From CBDFNC01 sp965249895 (GTDB lineage: Bacteria; Pseudomonadota; Gammaproteobacteria; Enterobacterales; CBDFNC01): a stretch of DNA of 64,000 nucleotides. The position numbers were made by a program, and so were the translations under genes. The notes under the pieces were generated by a model, which saw only the letters and a program-made list of their open reading frames with translations, did not search any database and was not told the origin of the DNA. The stretch spans positions 1,302,001-1,366,000 of the forward strand of contig CBDFNC010000004.1 of the NCBI GenBank assembly GCA_965249895.1. The letters are read 5' to 3'. Position 1 is the stretch's first letter. Each line of letters begins with the position of its first letter. Positions 53,745 through 62,138 of the stretch are shown here, one piece after another.

Positions 53745-54105
53745 TCAAACGGTCTGCTAGCTGTTTTCGGTGTAATTAACGGTAACCTGATGGTAAGGAT
53801 ACACCTATTATCACAACTCACGCTGATGCCACCGCCAAGAACATTGTTCACTATATTATAGACAATATTCAACCCCAGTCCCTCCCCCCATCTCCCATAC
53901 AGGTGGTGAAAAATGGAACAAAAATGCGATGAATATGGGCAGCGGGAATACCTTTGCCATTATCCTTTATAGTTGATCAACGCACTCTGACTCTCCTTAT
54001 GAAGGCTTACGTTCAATATAAATGAGCCCGTCATCCATACCTTGAAAGCCGTGCTTAATTGAATTAGCCATCAGGTTGGTCACCACCTGCCAAAGGGTCC
54101 CGGAA
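53745..54105 (-). pseudogene. histidine-kinase ATPase-domain relic
   Basis: Minus-strand reading with several stops and shifts gives WQVVTNLMANSIKHGFQG (N box), DDGLIYIERK, then in other frames DNGKGIP (G1), FHFFTT.MGDGGRDWG and LNIVYNIVNN.LGGGISV (F and G2 boxes). It matches the order of the C-terminal part of a sensor kinase that would have ended 13 bp before the response-regulator start. The sensor, HisKA and earlier parts are gone. Confidence 0.75.
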
Positions 54106-54520
54106 AACTATCGAGCTGGATATCGTTATGGCAAACAACAACAAGCTGATGTGAAGTACGTTTGAATTGAGCCGGCTCGACATGGCAGAAAAACCACAAC
54201 AAACCGGATTAAAGTTATACAGGTGAGCTTGTTTAAACTCGATAAAACTGGGGCTAATTTTGAACGGTTTAAGCACCAATAAGTCGGCAACGATGGCGCC
54301 TATCCAGGCAATCGCTAGATTTCCATAGACACTTAATACAGCCTCAAGGGACCCAGCAACATCAGTAGTAGTAGGAGCGCGATAAAGATATTACACACCA
54401 GCCAGACAACACGACCGGGGTAATAATGACTACCCGGAAAAAAAACTCGACCAGGCCAGTGAGCCTGGCATAAGCATTGGTCACATTAATCTTGATTTGT
54501 GACACACACATAAAAAAAAG
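54106..54520 (-). pseudogene. NCS1-family nucleobase/cation symporter relic, 3' part
   Basis: From the IS66 junction the minus strand reads MCVSQIKINVTNAYA, then with shifts ...WSNFF, PGRVVWLV-like, YGNLAIAWIGAIVADLLVLK and SPSFIEFKQAHLYNFNPV, all typical of the second half of NCS1 symporters (cytosine permease relatives). Stops and frameshifts are frequent. It fuses at about 54105 with the kinase relic. Confidence 0.75.
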
Positions 54521-56260
54521 GTAACTATTCAGCTGGCGGAATATTATTCAATTTTTCCTGAATGAAGTCTGGCCACTTTCCGGCAAACAGGCACTCCAGC
54601 GCCTGCCCGACACCGACATTATTTTTCTGGCACGTTGATATATAACTGCGGGCCCGGCAAAAGACCTTGGCTCCCTCCATGGAGCGGAAACAGCCAGAGA
54701 TTTTTTGCTGCACCTTTGCCATTCTGATATCCCTCTCTCCTTGGTTGTTGGTGAAGGGAACCTCTGGATTATCCATGAATCGCAGCACATCATCCTCAAA
54801 ATCCCTGAGCCGCTCCAGTAAGTTTCTGGCCTTGCTGCGGGCGACCCGCCCTTTTTTCTTCTTGCCCGTTTGCGGCTCCGCCGGGGGCGGGCACTCCCGC
54901 TCCGCCTTATCGAGCAAACTCTGATACTTTTTCCGCCACTGTAACGCAGTATTGTTATCAAGCTGGCCACCGGCATCATTTACTGCATCATTGATTTCAA
55001 TGAGCCGTTCATACATCCCATTAGCCCACTCTTGCCCGTCTTGCTCATAGGCGCGGGTAAGTTCCCGCAGGTGATGGGCATTGCACAAACTGTGGAACAC
55101 TTGCGTATAGCGGTAATAAGGTTTCCAGTGGTCATGGCAGAGTGTCCCGGCGAACTGAGGCAGTATGCCTATTTCATCCATTGCCTCCTTACCGCGTTTT
55201 GCGTGAGGCTCAAACCAGGTCCACTCTCCGTTCGATGCATTATGAAGCCAGATGCGCTTGCCGCCGACATTAATACCCGTCTCGTCCGCGTGAATTAACC
55301 CGCCATTGATGAGTTCGAGCTTGGCCAGCGTTTCAAAGTCAGCCAGCATGTGGTAAGCCAGCTTGTTAAAGTTGAACAGTGAGCCGGTACTCAAGGAGAT
55401 GCCAAACATTTCATCAAAATGCTGCTGCACCCGGTCATAAGGAATGAGTTGGTACACTGACATATAGACGGCGTTCGCCTTAACCGATGCACCATACTTA
55501 GCCGCCCTGTCCACGTCAGCAGGGAAATCAGCGGTAAACCGGTTGCCCTGCGCGTCTTCCAGAATTTGTGCCCGGTATTCTTTAACCCAGCGGGAAATTT
55601 GGATATCAAATACCTGGCGACGGTCATAGCCTACGTCATGGTACTGCCCTGGCGGCAAGCTATCCCGGTTGACCGGAACCTGAATAATTTCGTCCGGATC
55701 ATCGACTGGCTTGAGCGTCTTGCCCTCGCGGCCTTTTTGCCCACCTTGTTTATTGTCACTTTTCTTTCGCCCTTCTTTAGGGCGGTTGGGGTCTTGCGAG
55801 GGCGGCTTGCTGCTATTTCGGCTATTAAGAGACAGGCGGCCAAACAATAGCTTGACCAGCAGCAACATCATTTGTACGGCAGCCACTAAAGCAGGAGATG
55901 CGGCCTTGTCATTTTTCAAGGCGTTTTCTACTTGCTCAATGGTGGCGTTGACATCCAATGACTCGGGTATCAACGTTGCTGTATTTGTATGCTTATTCAT
56001 GGGGCTATTATACCCTCTGTTTTTTTTGGCAATTTTTTGCTTCTGTAAGCAAATCTAAGTCGTTGTATTTTTCTGTGCCGGGGGTGCTATCCTTGCTGGG
56101 CTCCCGTGCCTTTGGCGCTCTTGTGGTTAAGTTAATCGTTGCTTACAAGCGCTCATTACAGTGACGCATGAAAATGCACTAAATCAGTCAAAACCGTGTC
56201 AAGAAGTTTTGAAAAAAATAATTCATTTATTGCGGGGTTTTTAGTCAGCTGAATAGTTAC
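54521..56260 (-). mobile_element. IS66-family element (TnpC-only type), copy A, 1740 bp
   Basis: Inverted repeats GTAACTATTCAGCTGGC / GCTGAATAGTTAC; one transposase gene whose TAG stop lies within the left repeat. The flanks form CTTTTTT(T) on both sides (minus-strand sense), consistent with an 8-bp target duplication that has slipped by one base in the homopolymer. It is inserted in an NCS1 symporter relic. Copy B at 62139-63878 is the same length and almost identical. Confidence 0.9.
54525..56000 (-). CDS. IS66-family transposase (TnpC, ISBst12 type)
   Basis: 491 residues. An N-terminal helical region leads to the conserved RNSSKPPSQDPNRPK segment, the DDE core has GGLIHADETGINV (Asp), TLCHDHWKPYYRY (Asp) and TNNQGERDIRMAKVQQ (Glu), and there is CNAHHLRELTRAYEQ. 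No tnpA or tnpB accompanies it, as in the ISBst12 group. The frame is intact and differs from copy B at only three residues seen: Gly/Glu and Asp/Thr near 77-82 and Ala/Ser near 166. Confidence 0.92.
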   Translation of the reverse strand: MNKHTNTATLIPESLDVNATIEQVENALKNDKAASPALVAAVQMMLLLVKLLFGRLSLNSRNSSKPPSQDPNRPKEGRKKSDNKQGGQKGREGKTLKPVDDPDEIIQVPVNRDSLPPGQYHDVGYDRRQVFDIQISRWVKEYRAQILEDAQGNRFTADFPADVDRAAKYGASVKANAVYMSVYQLIPYDRVQQHFDEMFGISLSTGSLFNFNKLAYHMLADFETLAKLELINGGLIHADETGINVGGKRIWLHNASNGEWTWFEPHAKRGKEAMDEIGILPQFAGTLCHDHWKPYYRYTQVFHSLCNAHHLRELTRAYEQDGQEWANGMYERLIEINDAVNDAGGQLDNNTALQWRKKYQSLLDKAERECPPPAEPQTGKKKKGRVARSKARNLLERLRDFEDDVLRFMDNPEVPFTNNQGERDIRMAKVQQKISGCFRSMEGAKVFCRARSYISTCQKNNVGVGQALECLFAGKWPDFIQEKLNNIPPAE

Positions 56261-56630
56261 AAAAAAGTTGCTACCGCTAGACCACCTCCGGCGAATCAAA
56301 CATATACCCATAACCTTGAATATACATTTGCACCGGTTAGATCGCTTTATCATAATCTCCGCCGTTATGGATAAATAAAACGCCAGCAAACTGCCCCCCA
56401 GCAATTTCAGGCCTCCTATAATAATCCAACCGGGACCCGCCAGAATAATCGCGGAACCCTAACGCATTTTGCTTTACGCTGTTTTATCTGGGATAAAGCG
56501 TAAATAATCCACCTGCTCACCAATTTGCACGATCAATGCAAACAACACGGCGCACGCCTGGCCAAACAAGATCACATCAAATTGATTCCCAGCTTTATTT
56601 TGTCCGCCAAACTGGCTCCACATGGACACT
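56261..56630 (-). pseudogene. NCS1-family symporter relic, 5' part
   Basis: Minus-strand reading with stops gives NQFDVILFGQACAVLFALIV, QIGEQVDYLRFIPDKT, ILAGPGWIIIGGLKLLGGSL then PVQMYIQGYGYMFDSPEVV and LAVATFF up to the IS66 junction, directly continued by MCVSQIKINV on the other side. QIGEQVDYLR is a hallmark of NCS1 symporters. The N-terminal third is not recognisable. Confidence 0.78.
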
Positions 56631-56810
56631 AGCTATAGCATTGAGTATACCGACGGAGGTGACTGGTAGGGCCGGAGCCAACTAAACTCGCGGTACTGCG
56701 ATTACCTTGCGATTAGTAAGTCGTTCACGTTTAATAGTCGGTAGGAAAAATATGCCGGTAACATAGCTGGTTTTAAAATCCGGCGGTATTTAGTCGAATT
56801 GGGAGGTCTT

Positions 56811-57449
56811 GTGCAAATAGATGTTTGGTTTATGTTCTCGGTTATCGCAATAACCAATATAGTCAGCCCGGGGCCAGCTATCTTGCTCGCTATCAGCAAC
56901 GGATTGACTCAAGGTTTAAAGAGTGTCGCTATCTCCTCTCTGGGCAATATCACCGGGTTATTTCTGGTTTCGTCAGTGGCAATGATAGGTTTAGGCACCA
57001 TTTTAAAGACCTCCAGTCTACTGTTCACTGTATTTAAAGTGGTGGGGGCGATTTACCTTATTTATTTGGGCGTCAAGAGCTTTAATAACAGGCATAACCA
57101 GCTTGGTGAGGTCTCTCAAGCCAATGGGCCAAGAAAAAACAAGCGCAAGCTCTTTAAGGAAGGATTTCTAATTGCATCTACCAACCCCAAGGCCGTGATC
57201 TTTTTTACCGCCCTGTTTCCTTTATTTTTGGATACTCAAGCACCGGTAATACCTCAGTTTTTTATTCTCACCATGACCTTTATGCTTTATTCATACATCT
57301 CTCTGGTGGGTTATGGCTGGTTAAGTAAGTCAATAAAAAACTGGCTGAATGCCGGAAAACGTATGGTCTGGTTCCATAAAATTACCGGCGGTCTGTTTAT
57401 CTCCCTGGGGCTGGGTTTACTCACGGTCCGCAATGCCAACGCAAACTAG
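56811..57449 (+). CDS. LysE/RhtB family exporter
   Basis: 212 residues from a GTG (MQIDVWFMFSVIAITN) with GGGAGG four bases upstream; the longer TTG start would overlap this site. Six hydrophobic segments, the family motif SPGPAILLAISNGLTQG in the first helix, AIYLIYLGVKSF and FLIASTNPKAVIFFTALFPL. These proteins export amino acids such as lysine, threonine or homoserine; the substrate is not predictable. It stands alone between degenerate sequences. Confidence 0.88.
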   Translation: MQIDVWFMFSVIAITNIVSPGPAILLAISNGLTQGLKSVAISSLGNITGLFLVSSVAMIGLGTILKTSSLLFTVFKVVGAIYLIYLGVKSFNNRHNQLGEVSQANGPRKNKRKLFKEGFLIASTNPKAVIFFTALFPLFLDTQAPVIPQFFILTMTFMLYSYISLVGYGWLSKSIKNWLNAGKRMVWFHKITGGLFISLGLGLLTVRNANAN

Positions 57450-57860
57450 TTAGTGTCTATCCCGAAACTCATGTATTCGTTCTTCAGTCATATTCTTAGA
57501 ACGCGATACTTGTCGTTTTGCAAGGACCTAAAGTTAGCCACTACTATCTAAGCGAACCCTGTCATCGCTTTCCTGGTATTGTCTAATATCTCGATCCAGT
57601 AGCCTACGACGGGCACCGAGCTATCTGCCAAGCTGCTGGACCGAGTGTCGGGCCACCACGTGTGAGGGAATGACAGAATCGACGCTTCAGGACGGACACT
57701 TGTTAGCCGAGAGCCTCTGCAATATTCCGCTTCAACGCATAAATTCTCATACCAGCGCAAAAATAAGTTAACTTCTCATTTACATAGAGCTTCCTAAGTA
57801 GTAAAAGCATATACTTAAGCCTTTCTTTTTATTAAACAAACTAAACTCACAGGGAAAGAT
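57450..57860. other. 410-bp non-coding stretch
   Basis: No supported gene. The first 110 bp contain the second copy of the degenerate repeat. The rest should hold the promoter of the BASS transporter gene, which I cannot pinpoint. Confidence 0.5.
57453..57556. repeat. degenerate dispersed repeat, copy 2
   Basis: Parallel to 15655-15757 over about 100 bp, same orientation, with many substitutions; seen by eye only. It begins a few bases after the LysE exporter stop. Confidence 0.4.
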
Positions 57861-58805
57861 ATGTTAACCGCAATAACCCGACTGTTCCCACTTTGGGCCC
57901 TATTACTATCTGTCGTCGCTTTTATGTTGCCGACACTGTTTACCGACCTTAAGAGCTTCATTGTTCCATTGCTCACCCTTATTATGTTGAGTATGGGTCT
58001 GACCCTTTCAGTTTCGGACTTTAAATTTGTCGTAGAACAAAAACGTGCAATATTGCTCGGCGTTATCCTGCAGTTTACTGTTATGCCAATACTGGCATTT
58101 GTGATCGGGAAGAGCCTGGGACTGGATGATGCATTGCTTGTAGGCATGGTATTGGTGGGTAGTGTCGCTGGTGGCACCGCATCCAATGTGATCTGCTTTT
58201 TAGCCAAGGGGCATGTTGCCCTGTCCATTACCATGACTGCCGTATCGACCTTGTTAGGGGTGATATTTACACCATTATTGGTGGAGCTCTTGGCAGGCCA
58301 GACCGTGGATGTGCCCATTCAGGGAATGCTGCTAAGCCTGGTAAAAATCGTATTGCTACCTGTAGGTATTGGTCTGCTACTTAACAGCTTACTCAAATCG
58401 ACTATAGATAAAGTATCGTCATTGCTGCCACTGGTTTCTATGGCTGCCATCGTAATTATTATTGCCATCGTAGTAGCCTTAAATGCTAATAATATCGCTA
58501 CTATAGGTCCGTTGGTGGCCGTAGCTGTGTTTCTTCACAACGCCATTGGCCTGCTTAGTGGGTATTGGGGAGCAAGATTGCTCGGCTTTAATGAGACAGT
58601 CTGCCGGACTGTTGCCATTGAGGTTGGTATGCAGAATTCCGGGCTGGCTGTCGCCCTGTCGATGAAATTCTTTAGCCCTCTTTCCGCCCTACCCGGCGCC
58701 ATATTTAGTATCTGGCATAACATTGCAGGTTCGCTGTTGGCTGGTTACTGGTCGAGTAAAACTCGCGAAGACAAAGGCGAGAAAACAACAATCCCATCAA
58801 CTTAA
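57861..58805 (+). CDS. bile acid:sodium symporter (BASS) family transporter
   Basis: 314 residues with nine or ten hydrophobic segments. Family motifs: IMLSMGLTLSVSDFK, LVGSVAGGTASNVICFLAKG (the crossover region that binds sodium), and TVAIEVGMQNSGLAVALS, the second conserved crossover. Bacterial members import small organic acids such as ketopantoate or pyruvate; substrate unknown. A shared terminator separates it from the convergent leuD. Confidence 0.9.
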   Translation: MLTAITRLFPLWALLLSVVAFMLPTLFTDLKSFIVPLLTLIMLSMGLTLSVSDFKFVVEQKRAILLGVILQFTVMPILAFVIGKSLGLDDALLVGMVLVGSVAGGTASNVICFLAKGHVALSITMTAVSTLLGVIFTPLLVELLAGQTVDVPIQGMLLSLVKIVLLPVGIGLLLNSLLKSTIDKVSSLLPLVSMAAIVIIIAIVVALNANNIATIGPLVAVAVFLHNAIGLLSGYWGARLLGFNETVCRTVAIEVGMQNSGLAVALSMKFFSPLSALPGAIFSIWHNIAGSLLAGYWSSKTREDKGEKTTIPST

Positions 58806-58812
58806 TACGGGT

Positions 58813-58841
58813 AAAAAAAACCACTCCTTAGGGAGTGGTTT
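58813..58841 (-). terminator. terminator between the BASS gene and leuD
   Basis: CCACTCC/GGAGTGG stem with a TTAG loop, extended by flanking AAA/TTT pairs. On the minus strand it ends with TTTTTTTT (leuCD operon); on the plus strand a shorter T tract follows, so it may act in both directions. Confidence 0.85.
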
Positions 58842-58865
58842 AGTATTTAGCCAGTTCAGTGCTAT

Positions 58866-59504
58866 TTAACGAAACAACCAAGGTGTCTGTTGTTTGCGCT
58901 TTTCTTCATAAGCCTTGATGGCATCTGAATGTTGCAGCGTCAAACCGATATCATCCAGGCCATTAAGCAAACAATGCTTACGGAACGGGTCAACCTCAAA
59001 CGGGATCTCGGTGCCATCTGGCTTCACGATTTTCTCATCTTCCAGGCTCACCTGCAGGTTATATCCTTCGGTAGCAGCAATTTCTACAAATAGCTGCTGA
59101 ACGATCTCCTCGCTCAACATTATAGGCAAAATGCTGTTTTTAAAGCAGTTATTAAAGAAGATATCGGCAAAGCTTGGCGCAATAACAACGCGAAAACCAT
59201 AATCTTCCAGTGCCCAAGGCGCGTGTTCACGGCTTGAACCACAACCGAAGTTATCACCGGCCACCAAAATAGTAGAATTCTGGTATCTCAGCTGGTTCAG
59301 CATAAATTCTTTGTTCAGTGGACGCCCGCTGGTATCCATATCCGGAACGCCTTCGTCAAGGTAACGTAACTCATCGAACAAGTTAGGACCAAAACCACTG
59401 CGCTTAATAGACTTAAGGAACTGCTTAGGAATGATCATATCAGTATCGATATTTGCCCTGCTCATCGGGGCAACTAAGCCAGTATAACTTTCAAATTTTT
59501 TCAT
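58866..59504 (-). CDS. leuD: 3-isopropylmalate dehydratase small subunit
   Basis: 212 residues. MKKFESYTGLVAPMSRANID with TDMIIPKQFLK at the start, and VAGDNFGCGSSREHAPWALE, the substrate-recognition loop of LeuD. With LeuC it isomerises 2-isopropylmalate to 3-isopropylmalate in leucine synthesis. It starts 15 bp after leuC ends. Confidence 0.96.
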   Translation of the reverse strand: MKKFESYTGLVAPMSRANIDTDMIIPKQFLKSIKRSGFGPNLFDELRYLDEGVPDMDTSGRPLNKEFMLNQLRYQNSTILVAGDNFGCGSSREHAPWALEDYGFRVVIAPSFADIFFNNCFKNSILPIMLSEEIVQQLFVEIAATEGYNLQVSLEDEKIVKPDGTEIPFEVDPFRKHCLLNGLDDIGLTLQHSDAIKAYEEKRKQQTPWLFR

Positions 59505-59519
59505 AATTAGGGCTCCCGA

Positions 59520-60938
59520 TTAAAAATCACGTACATCAATAAAGTGACCGGCAATTGCAGCTGCTGCTGCCATTTCAGGGCTAACCAGGTGAGTACGACC
59601 ACCGTATCCCTGACGTCCTTCGAAGTTTCGGTTAGACGTAGACGCACAATGCGCGCCATTTGGCAGTTTATCTGCATTCATCGCCAAACACATGGAGCAG
59701 CCTGGCTCACGCCATTCCAAACCGGCTTCCGTAAAGATGGTATGTAAACCTTCTTTTTCCGCCTGCTCCTTTACTAACCCAGAGCCAGGTACAACAATCG
59801 CTTGCTTGATAGTACTCGCGACTTTTTTACCTTTCACTACACCAGCAGCGGCACGTAAATCTTCAATTCGAGAGTTAGTACAAGAGCCGATAAAGATGTT
59901 ATCCAGCTGAATATCAGTGATTTTCTGACCCGCTGTCAGGCCCATATATTTCAACGCACCTTCAATCTGGCTACGTTTTCCGGCATTTGATTCCTTTGCA
60001 GGATCGGGTACGATACCGTCGATGGTGGTGACCAGCTCCGGAGATGTACCCCAGGTTACCTGTGGTTTGATTTCGGCAGCGTTAATACGTACCACACCTT
60101 CAAATTCAGCATCGGCATCAGATACCAGGTCTTTCCACGCTTCAGCGGCTTTATCCCAGTCGTCATCCTTAGGTGCAAAGTCACGACCCTTCATATAGTC
60201 GATGGTTTTTTGATCCGCCGCGATCAGACCCGCGCGCGCACCGGCTTCGATAGCCATGTTACATACCGTCATTCGGCCTTCAATGGAAAGCGCCTGAATT
60301 GCCGTGCCACCGAACTCTACCGCATAACCAGTACCACCTGCTGTGCCCAGTACGCCTATGATGTGTAATACGATATCTTTTGCCGTGATACCTGGGCCTA
60401 CTTGACCATCTACGGATACCAGCATGTTTTTCATTTTCTTCTGGATCAAGCACTGCGTGGCCATCACGTGCTCAACTTCAGAAGTACCGATACCGTGAGC
60501 TAACGCAGCAAATGCTCCATGTGTGGATGTGTGAGAATCGCCACAAACCACTGTCATACCGGGAAGTGTAGCGCCCTGCTCAGGGCCAACGACGTGTACG
60601 ATACCTTGACGCTCATCATCCATTTTAAATTCGGTGATGTTAAATTCATCACAGTTGTTATCCAGGGTTTGTACCTGAATACGGGAGATAGGATCAATAA
60701 TTCCTTCGATGCCCGCCAGACGCTCTTTTTTAGTGGTCGGTACGTTATGATCCGGTACCGCCAGGTTGGTGTCCAGACGCCAAGGCTTACGGTTAGCTAA
60801 ACGCATCCCTTCAAAAGCCTGTGGGGACGTTACTTCGTGCAGTAACTGACGATCAATATAAATTAACGCGGTGCCGTCATCGCGCTCTTGGACTACGTGG
60901 GATTCCCACAACTTGTCGTATAATGTTTTGCCTGTCAT
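59520..60938 (-). CDS. leuC: 3-isopropylmalate dehydratase large subunit
   Basis: 472 residues from MTGKTLYDKLWESHVV; AGGAG lies seven bases ahead, while an upstream in-frame start adds six non-conserved residues. Aconitase superfamily: TVVCGDSHTSTHGAFAALAH, and the [4Fe-4S] cysteines in IFIGSCTNSRIEDLRAA and EPGCSMCLAMN. leuA and leuB, usually in the same operon, are not adjacent: a LysR gene diverges upstream and the BASS gene lies downstream. Confidence 0.96.
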   Translation of the reverse strand: MTGKTLYDKLWESHVVQERDDGTALIYIDRQLLHEVTSPQAFEGMRLANRKPWRLDTNLAVPDHNVPTTKKERLAGIEGIIDPISRIQVQTLDNNCDEFNITEFKMDDERQGIVHVVGPEQGATLPGMTVVCGDSHTSTHGAFAALAHGIGTSEVEHVMATQCLIQKKMKNMLVSVDGQVGPGITAKDIVLHIIGVLGTAGGTGYAVEFGGTAIQALSIEGRMTVCNMAIEAGARAGLIAADQKTIDYMKGRDFAPKDDDWDKAAEAWKDLVSDADAEFEGVVRINAAEIKPQVTWGTSPELVTTIDGIVPDPAKESNAGKRSQIEGALKYMGLTAGQKITDIQLDNIFIGSCTNSRIEDLRAAAGVVKGKKVASTIKQAIVVPGSGLVKEQAEKEGLHTIFTEAGLEWREPGCSMCLAMNADKLPNGAHCASTSNRNFEGRQGYGGRTHLVSPEMAAAAAIAGHFIDVRDF

Positions 60939-61145
60939 CCTGGCTCTCCTGCTCACACATTAATTTCCGTGTTAAATCAGGCCGTTATAGACAGCTTGGC
61001 AAGGCAACTATGGTGTTGCTTGTTAAAAATGCTTACCAAAATAAAACTGCTATGGCCCGCCTCACAGCGGAAACTCGTTATTTTTATAGACCCGATAATA
61101 AATCCAATATATAAATAAAACAAATTCATCTTTTTTATGATTTAG

Positions 61146-61160
61146 ATTCCAATATGGAAT
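61146..61160. promoter_or_regulatory. candidate LysR-type binding site
   Basis: ATTCC-N5-GGAAT, a dyad containing the T-N11-A pattern, lies 20 bp before the LysR start in the 240-bp region shared with leuC. It fits an autoregulatory or leuC-activating site. Confidence 0.5.
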
Positions 61161-61180
61161 ACATGAAATATAGGTAAATA

Positions 61181-62038
61181 ATGGACAGTCAATCACTACA
61201 AGCCTTTGTCGCCGTCGCCACCTATCAGTCCTTTTCCGTGGCCGCCGAGAAGCTGTTTCTAACCCAACCCGCCATCAGCAAACGCATCGCCAACCTGGAG
61301 CAGCAGCTTAATTGTAAATTGTTCGACCGCATTTCCCGCCAGGTGTATTTAACGGAAGCGGGCAACGCCCTGCTGCCCAAAGCCAACGATATTCTGCAAA
61401 TTATCAATGACACTAAACTGGAGCTAACCAATCTTTCTGGCCAGGTAGGCGGTACACTGAAAATGGCCATGAGCCACCATATTGGGTTACACAGGTTACC
61501 CCCTGTGCTGCGCCGGTTTAGCCAGCAACACCCGGAAGTAAAGTTAGAGGTTCAATTCCTGGTGTCGGAAACCGCAGAGCAGGGTATAGCTAGGGGAGAT
61601 ATAGAGCTGGCGTTTATTACCCTGGATTCGCAGCCAAAAGCCAGTATTCAGGCGCAAGCTGTGTGGCGCGATCACCTCTATGTGGTCGCAGCCCCCACTC
61701 ATCCATTAGCGAATCAGGACACAGTGACGTTAGATGACCTGCAAGTCTTTGACGCCATTTTGCCTGATAAAACTACTATCACCCATCAAATAGTCGCTGA
61801 CGAGTTTACCAAGCACAATAAATCGCTGCAGTTGGCCCTGCCCATTAACTTTCTGGAAACCATAAAAATGATGGTGAGCGTGGGTATTGGCTGGACCGTA
61901 TTGCCTGAGTCTATGATTGACGAACAGCTGGTAAAATTACCAATAAAGCTACGCATAGAGCGTGAGCTTGGATATATCGCTCATACCCAACGCTCCCTGT
62001 CTAACGCAGCAAAAGCCTTTATTGCCTTATTAGATTGA
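61181..62038 (+). CDS. LysR-family transcriptional regulator, divergent from leuCD
   Basis: 285 residues. N-terminal winged HTH (LQAFVAVATYQSFSVAAEKL, FLTQPAISKRIANLEQQL) and a C-terminal effector domain of the periplasmic-binding-protein type (about 90-285). LysR genes divergent from leucine operons are frequent in marine gammaproteobacteria and probably sense 2-isopropylmalate or leucine; this is inference. Its stop lies 1 bp from the end of a truncated convergent gene. Confidence 0.9.
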   Translation: MDSQSLQAFVAVATYQSFSVAAEKLFLTQPAISKRIANLEQQLNCKLFDRISRQVYLTEAGNALLPKANDILQIINDTKLELTNLSGQVGGTLKMAMSHHIGLHRLPPVLRRFSQQHPEVKLEVQFLVSETAEQGIARGDIELAFITLDSQPKASIQAQAVWRDHLYVVAAPTHPLANQDTVTLDDLQVFDAILPDKTTITHQIVADEFTKHNKSLQLALPINFLETIKMMVSVGIGWTVLPESMIDEQLVKLPIKLRIERELGYIAHTQRSLSNAAKAFIALLD

Positions 62039-62138
62039 TCACTGAGCTTTTTCTTCACCCTTGACTGAAGAGTACCGAAACGCGTGCTTTTTAAGTTGTT
62101 CTAGCTCAACCTGACTGACATTAGAGGTTAATAATTTG
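62039..62138 (-). pseudogene. C-terminal fragment of an unknown gene cut by IS66 copy B
   Basis: The minus-strand frame running out of the IS66 end reads KLLTSNVSQVELEQLKKHAF, then a basic tail to a TGA at 62039, directly convergent with the LysR stop. No continuation is found beyond the other IS66 end (63879 onward), so the gene has been separated or deleted. I do not recognise the protein. Confidence 0.5.
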
